Positions 10,048 to 20,560 of a stretch of 64,000 nt of DNA are shown piece after piece. Within the stretch, counting starts at the first letter, position 1. Each line of letters starts with the position of its first letter. The notes below the pieces were generated by a model. The model made no database searches. It was not told the origin of the DNA and was given only the letters and a program-made list of their open reading frames with translations. The stretch comes from Cutibacterium namnetense (lineage in GTDB: Bacteria; Actinomycetota; Actinomycetes; Propionibacteriales; Propionibacteriaceae), in contig NZ_LWHO01000003.1 of NCBI RefSeq assembly GCF_001642025.1, forward strand, positions 101,279 through 165,278. The letters run 5' to 3'. The position numbers and the translations under genes were made by a program.

Positions 10048-11012
10048 CGATGGTGTCGACCCCCTCCAAGCTGCCGGTCGTCACGGCCTTTGGCGGCGGC
10101 CACGGGTTAGCGGTCTCTCTGAGAGCGCTGCGCCGTCTTACTGATCGTCTGACCGCCGTCGTCACTGTCGCTGATAACGGCGGGTCCTCCGGTCGGTTGC
10201 GTGACGAGTTCGACATTCTGCCCCCTGGTGATCTCCGCCGTGCCCTGGCCGCGCTATGTGCCGACGACCGTCTAGGTCGCACCTGGGCCGAGGTTTTGCA
10301 GGCGCGATTTAATGGCGCTGGTGAGCTCGCCGGCCACGCTATCGGCAATCTTCTGATCGCCGGCCTATGGCAAGAACTTGGTGACGCGGTCTCTGGTCTT
10401 GACATGGTGGGTCAGCTTCTTGACGTTCGCGGACGCGTCCTGCCGATGTCCCTAACCCCACTAGACATCAGTGCTCAAGTTGTTGGTCTTGACCCCAATC
10501 GGCCGGATGAGGAGTACACCCTCACGGGCCAGGCTACCGTCGCGAAGACTCGGGCAGAGGTCCTCAAGGTGGGTCTCGAGCCTTCCGAGCCAGACGCGTG
10601 TCCCCAGGTGCTGGAGGCGATCCGTGCGTCTGACAACCTCGTGCTTGGTCCCGGGTCGTGGTTCACTTCCGTCATGCCCCACTTGCTGGTGCCCCAGATC
10701 GTCGACGCGATCTTGGAGTCGAAGGCGCGAAAGGTCCTCACGCTTAATGTCTCCGGTGCTGATGAAACTGACGGGTTTAGCCCAGCGCGACATCTGGAGG
10801 TCATCGCTGAGCATGAGCCGCGGATGCGGTTTGACGTTATTCTTGTTGATCGCGGGTTTGCCGGCCAGGATCCCCATTTGGAACCGTTTGCGCGCAACCT
10901 CGGTGCGGAAATCGTCGTTGATGATCTGGCTATGCGTGATGGCTCGGCCCGGCACGATCCGCTGAGGTTGGCGTCAGCTTATGCCAACATCATGGGCGTT
11001 CAGCCCCGCTGA
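10044..11012 (+). CDS. yvcK: Gluconeogenesis factor YvcK/CuvA family
   Basis: A 322-residue protein of the CofD-like fold that binds UDP-sugars. AFGGGHGLAVSL near residue 13, VTVADNGGSSGRLR near residue 45 and LPPGDLRRAL near residue 64 are the nucleotide-sugar-binding motifs. YvcK homologues influence peptidoglycan precursor synthesis and growth on gluconeogenic carbon. The start codon lies inside the end of rapZ. A 56-bp gap follows before whiA. The assignment is firm at family level. Confidence 0.95.
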   Translation: MTMVSTPSKLPVVTAFGGGHGLAVSLRALRRLTDRLTAVVTVADNGGSSGRLRDEFDILPPGDLRRALAALCADDRLGRTWAEVLQARFNGAGELAGHAIGNLLIAGLWQELGDAVSGLDMVGQLLDVRGRVLPMSLTPLDISAQVVGLDPNRPDEEYTLTGQATVAKTRAEVLKVGLEPSEPDACPQVLEAIRASDNLVLGPGSWFTSVMPHLLVPQIVDAILESKARKVLTLNVSGADETDGFSPARHLEVIAEHEPRMRFDVILVDRGFAGQDPHLEPFARNLGAEIVVDDLAMRDGSARHDPLRLASAYANIMGVQPR

Positions 11013-11068
11013 TTGTCGCCTAAGATCACATTGTTATCCCCGTTACCCTTTCCGGAGGCTAGACCCAC

Positions 11069-12058
11069 ATGGCGCTCACCCTGCAGGTGAAGAACGAACT
11101 CGCGACGGTGCCGGTGCAGAAACTGTGCTGCCGCCGATCCGAGATCGCGGCTACCCTGCGATTCGCAGGTGGCATACATCTGGTGCAGCATCGCCACCTT
11201 ACGATCGAGGCAGAGGTTGACACGGGAGGAGCAGCGCGACGACTGCGTCAGTCCATTCAGGAAGTTTTCGGTTTTGACACCGACCTCGTGGTCGTCAATG
11301 GCACCGGGCTGCACAGCAGCACCCGCTACTTGGTGAGGATGGTGCGTGGGGGTGCCGATCTGGCTCGTCTGACCGGACTGCTTGATCGTCGTGGGCATCC
11401 GGTGAAGGGACTTCCGGTTCCCATTGTTGGTGGGGGACGATGCTGCCAGGCCGCAGCGTGGCGTGGGGCCTTCCTCGCCCGCGGGTCGCTAACTGAGCCT
11501 GGGCGCTCCATGGCGATGGAAATTACCGCTCCCGGCGAGGGTGCTGCCATGGCCCTTGTCGGCGCTGCCCGGCGCCTAGACATCGTTGCGAAGCAACGTG
11601 AGTCTCGTCATGTCTACCGGGTGACGATCCGTGATGGTGACGCGATCTCGGCGATGCTCACCCGCATGGGAGCCCATGAATCCGTGCTGGCTTGGGAAGA
11701 TCGTCGGTTGCGTAGAGAGGTGCGAGCATCTGCCAACCGGCTGGCTAATTTCGACGATGCTAACCTGCGTCGCTCTGCGCGAGCCGCTGTTACTGCGAGT
11801 GCCCGGGTGGAACGCGCCTTAGAGATTCTCGGAGATTCTGTTCCAGACCATCTGCGAGCGGCTGGTCGACTTCGACTCGAACATCGAAATGCCAGCTTGG
11901 AGGAATTAGGCAAGGCGCATGAGCCTCCGTTGACGAAGGACGCCATTGCCGGTCGGATTCGTCGCCTGTTGGCTCTTGCCGACAAGACGGCCCGAAGCAA
12001 CGGAGAGCCCACCACTGTGGAGAGCCTTCCTCCCGAGATGCGTGAGGATCGCGGCTAA
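11069..12058 (+). CDS. whiA: DNA-binding protein WhiA
   Basis: A 329-residue protein: N-terminal degenerate LAGLIDADG homing-endonuclease fold ([25 protein letters not shown]) followed by a C-terminal helix-turn-helix ([22 protein letters not shown] near residue 275). In Streptomyces WhiA partners with WhiB to control sporulation and cell division. In non-sporulating actinobacteria it is retained and probably tunes division genes. It is the last gene of the uvrC-rapZ-yvcK-whiA cluster. The upstream GGAGG at about 11053 fits the ATG at 11069. Confidence 0.95.
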   Translation: MALTLQVKNELATVPVQKLCCRRSEIAATLRFAGGIHLVQHRHLTIEAEVDTGGAARRLRQSIQEVFGFDTDLVVVNGTGLHSSTRYLVRMVRGGADLARLTGLLDRRGHPVKGLPVPIVGGGRCCQAAAWRGAFLARGSLTEPGRSMAMEITAPGEGAAMALVGAARRLDIVAKQRESRHVYRVTIRDGDAISAMLTRMGAHESVLAWEDRRLRREVRASANRLANFDDANLRRSARAAVTASARVERALEILGDSVPDHLRAAGRLRLEHRNASLEELGKAHEPPLTKDAIAGRIRRLLALADKTARSNGEPTTVESLPPEMREDRG

Positions 12059-12159
12059 CGGTCGCTACAGCGCTGTTGCAGGGTAAACCGTAGGCTGGAT
12101 TCCGTTCCCACGTGGGGAGGCATTCGCGCAACCTGGTGGTCATTTGTGCGCCGATCTGA

Positions 12160-13299
<1,140 letters not shown>

Positions 13300-13318
13300 T
13301 CTCACCATCGTGAGCTGA

Positions 13319-13354
13319 TGACGGCCCCGTGCCCATGCGGGCGCGGGGCCGTCA
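13319..13354 (+). terminator. Hairpin between gap and pgk
   Basis: Perfect 11-bp inverted repeat (TGACGGCCCCG at 13319-13329 and its complement at 13344-13354) with a further TGCCC/GGGCG pairing inside. There is no T-tract, so it may be a partial terminator or an mRNA-stabilising processing hairpin that lets gap be expressed above pgk-tpiA. Confidence 0.6.
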
Positions 13355-13421
13355 CCTGTACCCGGGCCGCGACGCCCGCGAAACATCGTTCACGACTACC
13401 ACTTCAAGAAAGGGCTTCTAC

Positions 13422-14630
13422 ATGAAATCTGTTGAGGATCTCGGAGACCTGCGCGGTAAGCGCGTCGTCATCCGTTGCGACTTCAATGTTCCGCTCGACG
13501 GAGACAAGATCACCGACGACGGCCGCATCAAGGCCGCCCTGCCTACCCTGACCCAGCTGCATGAAGCTGGTGCTCGCACCACTGTGCTCGCTCACCTCGG
13601 TCGCCCCAAGGGCGCCGTCGATCCCAAGTACTCGCTGGCTCCAGTCGCCAAGCGCCTCGGTGAGCTTATGAACCTTGATATCAAGCTTGCTGAGGACGTC
13701 GTCGGCCCCTCCGCCACCAAGACCTCTGAGTCGTTGGCTGACGGCGAGATCGCCTTGGTCGAAAACGTCCGCTTCGAGAAGGGCGAGACCAGCAAGGACG
13801 AGGCCGAGCGCACTGAGCTTGCTAAGAAGTACGCCTCGTTTGGTGAACTTTACGTCTCTAACGGCTTCGGTGTCGTGCACCGCAAGCAGGCTTCCGTCTA
13901 CGACGTTGCCAAGCTGTTGCCGAGTGCTGCCGGCTCCCTCGTTGGCAAAGAGGTTGAGGTCCTCGAGGGCCTAACCGCCGATCCGAAACGTCCGTTCGTC
14001 GTCGTGCTCGGCGGCGCCAAGGTCGCCGACAAACTCGCGGTCATCGATAACCTGCTCAAGGTTGCTGACACCCTCGTGGTCGGTGGAGGCATGCTCTTCA
14101 CTTTCCTCAAGGCTCAGGGCTTGGAGGTTGGTAAGTCGTTGGTCGACGACGAGTCGATTGATGCTTGCAAGAAGTACCTTGAGGCCGCCAAGTCCGCCGG
14201 CAAGCAGATCCTGCTGCCGACCGACGTGCGCGTCGCCTCCGACGTTGACTTCGACGCTCACACCGTCGGCAAGGTCGACGTCGTGCCCGTTGACGCCATC
14301 CCGGCTGACAAGATGGGCCTCGACATTGGCCCGGAGACCGAGAAGGCTTACGCTGACGCGATCAAGGGTGCCAAGTCGGTGTTCTGGAACGGCCCGATGG
14401 GCGTCTTCGAGATCAAGGGCCTCGAGCTCGGCACCAAGGCTGTCGCCCAGGCTCTGACCGAGGTCAATGGCCTCTCGGTGGTCGGCGGTGGAGACTCTGC
14501 CTCTGCCGTGCGTGCCCTCGGCTTTGCGGATGACCAGTTCGGTCACATTTCCACTGGTGGTGGCGCCTCCCTCGAGCTCATGGAGGGCAAGGAACTGCCC
14601 GGAATCGCAGTACTCAAGGAGAACAACTGA
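13422..14630 (+). CDS. pgk: Phosphoglycerate kinase
   Basis: A 402-residue enzyme transferring phosphate from 1,3-bisphosphoglycerate to [22 protein letters not shown] near residue 20 is the substrate-binding segment, then [17 protein letters not shown] near residue 190, and [10 protein letters not shown] followed by GGGDSA in the nucleotide-binding domain. Length is normal. The start is the ATG at 13422 after AGAAAGGGC. Its stop codon shares one base with the tpiA start (TGATG), so the two genes are translationally coupled. Confidence 0.98.
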   Translation: MKSVEDLGDLRGKRVVIRCDFNVPLDGDKITDDGRIKAALPTLTQLHEAGARTTVLAHLGRPKGAVDPKYSLAPVAKRLGELMNLDIKLAEDVVGPSATKTSESLADGEIALVENVRFEKGETSKDEAERTELAKKYASFGELYVSNGFGVVHRKQASVYDVAKLLPSAAGSLVGKEVEVLEGLTADPKRPFVVVLGGAKVADKLAVIDNLLKVADTLVVGGGMLFTFLKAQGLEVGKSLVDDESIDACKKYLEAAKSAGKQILLPTDVRVASDVDFDAHTVGKVDVVPVDAIPADKMGLDIGPETEKAYADAIKGAKSVFWNGPMGVFEIKGLELGTKAVAQALTEVNGLSVVGGGDSASAVRALGFADDQFGHISTGGGASLELMEGKELPGIAVLKENN

Positions 14631-15409
14631 TGTCGCGTACCCCGATCATGGCCGGCAACTGGAAGATGAACCTCGACCACGTTGCCGCTACCTCTCTCGT
14701 CCAGGATCTCGGCGAGGCCCTCAAGGCCGCTGGATACGACTCCTCCAAGTCGGAAGCCGTCGTCATCCCGCCGTTCACTGATATCCGCACCGTGGCCACC
14801 ATCATCGATGGCGACAAGCTGCCGATCGGTTTCGGCGCCCAGGATATTTCGGCTCACGACGATGGCGCCTACACCGGAGAGGTGTCCGGCACCATGCTGT
14901 CGAAGCTGGGCTGCAGCTACGTCGTCGTTGGTCACTCCGAGCGTCGCGAGTACCACAACGAGTCCGACGAGCTGGTCAACGCCAAGGCTAAGAAGGCCAT
15001 CGATAACGGAATGACCCCGATCATCTGCTGCGGCGAGGCTCTCGAGATCCGCAAGGCTGGCAAGCATGTCGAGCACACCGTCGGCCAGATTAAAGCCGAC
15101 CTTGACGGTATCCCCGCCGAGCAGGTCGCCAAGCTCGTTATCGCCTATGAGCCCATCTGGGCTATCGGCACCGGCGAGACCGCTACCGCTGACGATGCCC
15201 AGGAGGTCTGCCAGGCCATCCGCGAGGCTGTCAAGGAGCTTTACGACGCCCCGACTGCCGAAGCTGTGCGCATTCAGTACGGTGGCTCGGTTAAGCCGGC
15301 CAACGTCGCTGAGATCATGGCTAAGCCGGACGTCGATGGCGCTCTCGTTGGCGGAGCTTCGCTCAAGGCTGGCGATTTCTCCAAGATCGTCACCTTCTAC
15401 GAGGCCTGA
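14630..15409 (+). CDS. tpiA: Triosephosphate isomerase
   Basis: A 259-residue TIM-barrel enzyme interconverting DHAP and glyceraldehyde-3-P. The N-terminal GNWKMN carries the catalytic Lys, VVGHSERR near residue 100 carries the catalytic His, and [11 protein letters not shown] near residue 170 carries the catalytic Glu. [11 protein letters not shown] and [11 protein letters not shown] form the phosphate-binding loops. The start overlaps the pgk stop. The gene is closed by a strong Rho-independent terminator, so pgk-tpiA ends here. Confidence 0.98.
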   Translation: MSRTPIMAGNWKMNLDHVAATSLVQDLGEALKAAGYDSSKSEAVVIPPFTDIRTVATIIDGDKLPIGFGAQDISAHDDGAYTGEVSGTMLSKLGCSYVVVGHSERREYHNESDELVNAKAKKAIDNGMTPIICCGEALEIRKAGKHVEHTVGQIKADLDGIPAEQVAKLVIAYEPIWAIGTGETATADDAQEVCQAIREAVKELYDAPTAEAVRIQYGGSVKPANVAEIMAKPDVDGALVGGASLKAGDFSKIVTFYEA

Positions 15410-15424
15410 TTAGTCAGATTTGAG

Positions 15425-15459
15425 ACGGCCCCTGCACCTAGCGGTGCGGGGGCCGTTTT
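15425..15459 (+). terminator. Rho-independent terminator after tpiA
   Basis: Stem ACGGCCCC/GGGGCCGT with inner TGCACC/GGTGCG pairing and a TAGC loop, followed directly by TTTT. It sits 15 bp after the tpiA stop. Confidence 0.9.
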
Positions 15460-15509
15460 CGTCCAACCTCTGGTCCAGGGACCCAGTTCGCGCATATTTC
15501 GGGGATCCA

Positions 15510-15809
15510 ATGTGGGGAAGTGGCGATGTGTGGGTTACCCTGTACGACGTGATTTCGGCTCCCCTTATGACCTGGCCTGTACTGACGATGTCCATCATCC
15601 TGTGTGTGCTCAGCGTCATTCTTACCCTCTTCGTCCTCCTCCATAAGAGCAAGGGCGGCGGCCTGTCGGACCTCTTCGGTGGAGGCGTTTCGACCTCCAT
15701 GGGCGGAACCTCCATGGCTGAACGAAATCTAGACCGCCTGACGGTTGTTATGGGCCTGCTGTGGCTGGCCTCCATTATCGTCCTGCTGGTGCTCTACAGC
15801 CATTCCTGA
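15510..15809 (+). CDS. secG: Preprotein translocase subunit SecG
   Basis: A small membrane protein of up to 99 residues with two hydrophobic helices (around residues 23-43 and 76-96). Between them lies the SecG loop LLHKSKGGGLSDLFGGG. It is the accessory subunit of the SecYEG channel. The start is uncertain: ATG at 15510 follows GGGGA, but the later ATG at 15567 would begin right at the first helix, as in many SecG proteins. Placement after tpiA is common in actinobacteria. Confidence 0.9.
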   Translation: MWGSGDVWVTLYDVISAPLMTWPVLTMSIILCVLSVILTLFVLLHKSKGGGLSDLFGGGVSTSMGGTSMAERNLDRLTVVMGLLWLASIIVLLVLYSHS

Positions 15810-15848
15810 GCCGGAATCGGGCGGCCGTCTGCCGCGCCGGAGCGCAAG

Positions 15849-15900
15849 GGGAAGGCGGTGACCTTCCCAACCCCCAAAAGTGCTGCCCTCAGGCAGCTTT
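15849..15900 (+). terminator. Two hairpins between secG and rbpA
   Basis: Perfect 7-bp hairpin GGGAAGG/CCTTCCC (15849-15868), then AAAG-CTGCC/GGCAG-CTTT (15877-15900) ending in TTT. Probably the secG terminator, possibly leaky. Confidence 0.5.
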
Positions 15901-15925
15901 GTGACCCCTCGAGGAGAGTGAACGA

Positions 15926-16282
15926 ATGTCCGGTGGAAGTGCCATCCGTGGAAGTCGTGTCGGTGCCGGCCCCATGGGAGAGGCAGAGCGCGGCGAGGCC
16001 GCCCCTCGCGAGTATGTTTCGTACTTTTGCGCCAACCACCATGTGATTCGTCCGGCCTTCGCGGCCGAGGCCGAGATTCCCGACACATGGGACTGCCCCA
16101 GGTGCGGTCTGCCGGCTAACCGCGACCAGGAGAATCCGCCCGCCCCGCCCAAGATCATGCCTTACAAAACTCATCTGGCCTACGTGAAGGAGCGCCGCAG
16201 CGAGGCCGAGGCCGCTGCGATTCTTGCGGAAGCGCTAGAGAACCTGCGCCAGCGCCGCCGTGATGGTGAGGTCATCTATTGA
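15926..16282 (+). CDS. rbpA: RNA polymerase-binding protein RbpA
   Basis: A 118-residue actinobacterial transcription factor that binds RNA polymerase and the principal sigma factor and helps open-complex formation. The core has FCANHH near residue 34 and WDCPRCGLPA near residue 55, giving zinc or structural cysteines. A basic linker follows, then a C-terminal sigma-interaction helix (MPYKTHLAYVKERRSEAEAAAILAEAL). The start ATG at 15926 has a GGAGAG site. The TGA overlaps the TTG start of folC. Confidence 0.95.
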   Translation: MSGGSAIRGSRVGAGPMGEAERGEAAPREYVSYFCANHHVIRPAFAAEAEIPDTWDCPRCGLPANRDQENPPAPPKIMPYKTHLAYVKERRSEAEAAAILAEALENLRQRRRDGEVIY

Positions 16283-17727
16283 GCAGCCATGACCAGCTCG
16301 TCGCCGAGCTGAGCGCTCGCTGGCCCGAGCATCGCATCGGCCCCGGGCTGGGTCGGGAACAAGCCGTTCTAGACCTGCTCGGTAACCCGCAGCAGGCCTG
16401 TCCCGTCATCCAGATTGCCGGTACGAACGGCAAGGGGTCGACGGCGATTATGATTGACTCTTTGCTGCGGTCGGCTGGTCTGCGGGTGGGTCGTTACTGC
16501 TCTCCGCACCTGGCGGACGTCACTGAGCGCATCTGCATCGATGGCCGCCCCATCAGCCACGATCTTTTTGACGAGACGTGGCGTCAGATTGAACCCATGG
16601 TGGATCTGGTTGACGCCCAGCGCATCGACGGTATCGAGATGACCTTCTTTGAGGTGATGACGGCGATGGCTTTCGCCGCCTTTGCTGATGCACCAGTGGA
16701 CGTTGCCGTCGTCGAGGTGGGTCTGGGCGGACGCTGGGACGCGACCAACGTCGCTCATGCGAACGTCGCTGTCGTTACCCCCGTCGCCATGGACCACATG
16801 CATATTCTCGGCAATAGCATCGATAAGATCGCTGCCGAGAAGGCCGGGATTATTAAGCCTGGGTGCGCTCCCGTGATTGCTGGTCAAGAGTCAGAAGCTG
16901 CTCCGGTGTTGTTGGCTCAATGCGCCGATGCCGGCGTCAAGCCCTTGTTGGAAGGCCCAGACTGGGGTTTGTTGAACCGACGCAGTGCCGTCGGGGGTCA
17001 GGTTCTTCGCGTTCAGACGGCATCGGGTCCATTAGGAGAGTTGTTTCTGCCGGTTTTTGGCGAGCATATGGCTCACAATGCTGCGCAAGCTGTGGCGGCT
17101 GTAGAAGCTCTCACTGGGCCGCTTCAACCCGCAATTATTGAGCAGGGATTGACAGCTGTGGAGGCTCCGGCTCGCCTCGAGGTAGTGCGACGTTCCCCGC
17201 TGGTCATCCTCGATACCTTCCATAATCCGCACGGTGCCGCCTCCGCAATGGCTGGGGTGCGCGAGTCCTTCGAGGTTGAGCCCTTGATCGCAGTCGTGGC
17301 CGCGATGGCTGACAAGGATATCGACGGCGTGCTGGCGGTGCTTTCGGATACGGTGAGCCACCTCGTCGTCACCTCAATGCCGGATCTTTCGCGCGCTCTG
17401 AGCGTTGACGAGCTAGCTGAGAAGGCGTCAAGCCATTGGGATTCTGATCATGTGACCTGTGTCGCCGACGTCCCTGAAGCGCTCGAGGAGGCTTTCCGAA
17501 TCGCGGATTCCTACGCTCCGGGAGCTGGGGTCCTCATTGCCGGATCGGTGGTTCTGGCGGGTCGGGCTCGTGCCATTCTTCGCCCGGACGGCACCATGCT
17601 GGATGCCCCACAGACCGCCATCGTCGAGACCCCGGACCTATCCGAGGATCAGGTCAAAGCCATGGAGGGGCATCAGCTCGAGCCACTGCCTGACGATGAC
17701 ATGAGCGACGACGATGGAGATTGGTGA
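16279..17727 (+). CDS. folC: Folylpolyglutamate synthase / dihydrofolate synthase
   Basis: A 482-residue Mur-ligase-like enzyme that adds glutamate to dihydropteroate and folates. The ATP-binding P-loop IAGTNGKGS lies near residue 40. YCSPHL follows, then EVGLGGRWDATN near residue 145 and FHNPHGAASAM in the C-terminal domain. I take the TTG at 16279, overlapping the rbpA stop, as start because the conserved N-terminal helix begins at once. The acidic C-terminal tail (DDDMSDDDGDW) is an addition to the fold. It is coupled to the DUF4233 gene by a GTGA overlap. Confidence 0.95.
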   Translation: MSSHDQLVAELSARWPEHRIGPGLGREQAVLDLLGNPQQACPVIQIAGTNGKGSTAIMIDSLLRSAGLRVGRYCSPHLADVTERICIDGRPISHDLFDETWRQIEPMVDLVDAQRIDGIEMTFFEVMTAMAFAAFADAPVDVAVVEVGLGGRWDATNVAHANVAVVTPVAMDHMHILGNSIDKIAAEKAGIIKPGCAPVIAGQESEAAPVLLAQCADAGVKPLLEGPDWGLLNRRSAVGGQVLRVQTASGPLGELFLPVFGEHMAHNAAQAVAAVEALTGPLQPAIIEQGLTAVEAPARLEVVRRSPLVILDTFHNPHGAASAMAGVRESFEVEPLIAVVAAMADKDIDGVLAVLSDTVSHLVVTSMPDLSRALSVDELAEKASSHWDSDHVTCVADVPEALEEAFRIADSYAPGAGVLIAGSVVLAGRARAILRPDGTMLDAPQTAIVETPDLSEDQVKAMEGHQLEPLPDDDMSDDDGDW

Positions 17728-18110
17728 CGTTGGCCGCACAGCCCGAGGCTGACAAGGGTGGAATCCTCACCCTTCCTGCCGGTAACCCGATGACGAAGGT
17801 TGTGGTGAGCTTCCTGGCATGTGAGGTCATTGTCTTCGGTCTAGCCATCCCGGGGATGATCCTTGTATCTGGGATCAGTGTGGTCATGTCGGTCATCCTG
17901 GGATGTGTCGGCATGGCTGCCTCGATTGTGTGTGCCATTGGTGTGCCCCGCTCGTGGGGATACCTACTGTCTTGGGTTCTCCAAGTCTTCGGTATCCTGC
18001 TCGGACTGGCCACCCCGATGATGTACGTCGTCGGGATCATGTTCGCGGCCATCTGGGTGTCAATCATGGTGCTGGGACGGCGTATTGACGGAAACCCTGA
18101 GGTGCGATGA
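17724..18110 (+). CDS. DUF4233 family membrane protein
   Basis: A 128-residue protein with a short polar N-terminus and four hydrophobic helices. The segments run VVVSFLACEVIVFGLAIPGM, VVMSVILGCVGMAASIVCAIG, YLLSWVLQVFGILLGLATPM and VVGIMFAAIWVSIMVLGRR. Genes of this family almost always follow folC in actinobacteria, and no function is established. I prefer the GTG at 17724, which forms a GTGA overlap with the folC stop, to the TTG three bases upstream. Confidence 0.85.
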   Translation: MTLAAQPEADKGGILTLPAGNPMTKVVVSFLACEVIVFGLAIPGMILVSGISVVMSVILGCVGMAASIVCAIGVPRSWGYLLSWVLQVFGILLGLATPMMYVVGIMFAAIWVSIMVLGRRIDGNPEVR

Positions 18111-18143
18111 GGCGTCGATTCGGGCTGCGATATGTTAGAGCCC

Positions 18144-18560
18144 ATGAGTGACGAGGAACGCACCTTGGTGCTGTTGAAGCCGGACGCCGTGAGGCGCCAT
18201 CTCATGGGAGAGATCATCGGTAGGTATGAGGCCAAGGGTTTGACTGTGCGGGCGATGGAGCTGAGCACAATTGACGCTAAGACTGCCCGTAAGCACTATG
18301 CCGAGCACGTTGGCCGGGATTACTACGTGCTGTTGGAGGAGTTCATCACCTCGGGGCCGCTGGTCGCCATGGTGCTCGAGGGACGCAAAGCTATCTCGGT
18401 TGTCCGTGCTATGAACGGGAAAACGGATTGCGCTGAGGCTCTGCCTGGAACGATCCGCGGCGACTTCGGCACGGAGAAGAACCATAACCTTGTTCATGCC
18501 TCCGATTCCCCAGAGTCCGCTGAGCGCGAGATTAGCCTCTGGTTCCCTAACCTGGTGTGA
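18144..18560 (+). CDS. ndk: Nucleoside diphosphate kinase
   Basis: A 138-residue enzyme that balances NTP pools by phosphotransfer through an active-site histidine. TLVLLKPDAVRRHLMGEII is at the N-terminus, and the catalytic His lies in NLVHASDSPESA near residue 118. Length and order match the family. The ATG at 18144 is followed directly by the conserved start. A short gap of 33 bp separates it from the DUF4233 gene, so folC-DUF4233-ndk may be one transcript. Confidence 0.97.
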   Translation: MSDEERTLVLLKPDAVRRHLMGEIIGRYEAKGLTVRAMELSTIDAKTARKHYAEHVGRDYYVLLEEFITSGPLVAMVLEGRKAISVVRAMNGKTDCAEALPGTIRGDFGTEKNHNLVHASDSPESAEREISLWFPNLV

Positions 18561-18605
18561 TATGTGATTCCATGATCCGGCTCGGACCGCCTAGCATGGC
18601 CGTTC

Positions 18606-20558
18606 GTGGATACCACGGATCTCCTCGGTCGGATTGAACCGCTGCTGGCTCGAGTCAATAAGCCCATCCAGTACGTGGGCGGGGAACACAACAGCATCGT
18701 CAAGGGGTGGCAGGACGCTGACGTCCGTTGGGTCCTGATGTACCCCGACGCGTATGAGGTTGGCCAGCCTAACCAAGGCGTAGCCATCCTCTACGAAGTG
18801 CTTAATGAGCGTGATTGGATCCTGGCGGAGCGCACCTATTCGGTGTGGCCGGACATGGAAAAACAGATGAGGGCGGCCGGGATCCCTCAGTTCACCCTCG
18901 ACGGGCACCGGCCAGTTCGCGACTTCGACATCATGTCGATCTCGCTGTCGACGGAGTTGGGCTACACCAACATGCTCAACGCCATTGACCTGGCCGGTGT
19001 CCCCATTCATCAGGCAGACCGCACGGACGACGACCCCATCGTCCTTATCGGCGGCCATGCCGCGTTTAACCCTGAGCCGGTAGCTGACTTCATCGATGCT
19101 GCTGTCCTCGGGGATGGTGAAGAGGCATGCCTGGAGATTTCCGGGATTATTCGGGACTGGAAGAAGGCCGGCCGCCCCGGTGGTCGTGAAGGCCTGCTTG
19201 TGAGCCTTGCCGAGACCGGTGGGGTTTACGTGCCGTCCTTCTATGACGTCGAGTATGTCGATGACGGGACTATTGGCAGGGTTGCCCCGAATCGTCCGGA
19301 GGCCCCCTTCACCGTTTCCAAGCACACCGTCATGGACCTCGACGAGTGGCAGTACCCGAAACGTCCCATCGTGCTAGTCGCTGAAACTGTCCACGAGCGC
19401 TACTCGGTGGAAATCTTCCGAGGTTGTACTCGTGGGTGCCGGTTCTGCCAGGCAGGGATGATAACCCGCCCGGTGCGCGAGCGGTCTATCGACACCATCG
19501 CTCGGATGGTTGATGACGGTCTTCAGGCCACCGGTCTGGAAGAGGTCGGGCTATTGAGTCTGTCTAGCGCCGATCACTCGGAGATTTCCGACATCACCAA
19601 GGGGCTAGCTGATCGGTACGAGGGCACGAACGTTTCCTTGTCCCTGCCGAGCACCCGAGTTGACGCTTTTAATATCGATCTGGCAGACGAGTTGAGCCGT
19701 AACGGTCGTCGTTCCGGTCTGACTTTCGCCCCGGAAGGTGGGTCAGAGCGAATGCGTCAAGTCATCAATAAGAAGGTGACCGAGGAAGATCTCATTCGTA
19801 CGGTTGCCACGGCGTTCGGAAACGGGTGGCGCCAGGTCAAGCTGTACTTCATGTGCGGTCTGCCCACGGAGACTGATGAGGATGTGTTGGGAATCCACCA
19901 GATGGCCTCCCACGTTATTGAGGCTGGTCGAGCCGCTGCCGGGCGTAAAGATATTCGCTGCACGATCTCTATTGGTGGGTTCATACCCAAGCCTCACACT
20001 CCGTTTCAGTGGGCTGCTCAAGCTTCCGCTGAGGAGGTCGATCATCGTCTTTCAGTGCTGCGGGATTCTATCCGCGCCGATCGCCAGTTTGGCCGGTCGA
20101 TAGGAATGCGTTATCACGACGGCCGCCCAGGAATCATCGAGGGGCTGCTTTCGCGCGGTGACCGCCGTGTCGGCAACGTTATTGAGGCTGTGTGGCGCGA
20201 CGGGGGAGTTTTCGACGGCTGGAATGAGTACTTCTCCTACGATCGCTGGATGGCCTGCTGCGAGCAGGAACTTGAGCCGCTGGGCGTCTCGCTGGATTGG
20301 TTCACCACCCGTGAGCGCGACTACGAGGAGGTACTGGCTTGGGATCACTTAGATTCTGGGCTGGACCGTGATTGGCTGTGGGACGACTGGCAGGATGCTT
20401 TGGACGGCGAGGCCGTCAACGATTGCCGCTGGAACCCCTGTTATGACTGCGGGGTGTGTCCGCAGATGGGCACCGAGATTCAGGTGGGACCGTCGGGCCA
20501 TCCGCTGATCCCGCTGACGCCAGTGGTGCCTGATCTCGCACCGTCGAAGGAGGCGTGA
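18606..20558 (+). CDS. TIGR03960-type B12-binding-like radical SAM protein
   Basis: A 650-residue protein starting with GTG. The N-terminal half resembles a B12-binding-like fold (MYPDAYEVG, IGGHAAFNPEP). The radical-SAM core follows, with the cluster motif CTRGCRFC near residue 278 and AGMITRPVRER after it. The C-terminal extension has further cysteines (CYDCGVC near residue 622) that could hold a second cluster. The family is conserved in actinobacteria and other phyla without a demonstrated reaction. It always neighbours the DUF2344 gene, here coupled by GTGA, and sits before RNase E/G, which suggests an RNA or ribosome modification role (inference). Confidence 0.9.
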   Translation: MDTTDLLGRIEPLLARVNKPIQYVGGEHNSIVKGWQDADVRWVLMYPDAYEVGQPNQGVAILYEVLNERDWILAERTYSVWPDMEKQMRAAGIPQFTLDGHRPVRDFDIMSISLSTELGYTNMLNAIDLAGVPIHQADRTDDDPIVLIGGHAAFNPEPVADFIDAAVLGDGEEACLEISGIIRDWKKAGRPGGREGLLVSLAETGGVYVPSFYDVEYVDDGTIGRVAPNRPEAPFTVSKHTVMDLDEWQYPKRPIVLVAETVHERYSVEIFRGCTRGCRFCQAGMITRPVRERSIDTIARMVDDGLQATGLEEVGLLSLSSADHSEISDITKGLADRYEGTNVSLSLPSTRVDAFNIDLADELSRNGRRSGLTFAPEGGSERMRQVINKKVTEEDLIRTVATAFGNGWRQVKLYFMCGLPTETDEDVLGIHQMASHVIEAGRAAAGRKDIRCTISIGGFIPKPHTPFQWAAQASAEEVDHRLSVLRDSIRADRQFGRSIGMRYHDGRPGIIEGLLSRGDRRVGNVIEAVWRDGGVFDGWNEYFSYDRWMACCEQELEPLGVSLDWFTTRERDYEEVLAWDHLDSGLDRDWLWDDWQDALDGEAVNDCRWNPCYDCGVCPQMGTEIQVGPSGHPLIPLTPVVPDLAPSKEA

Positions 20559-20560
20559 CG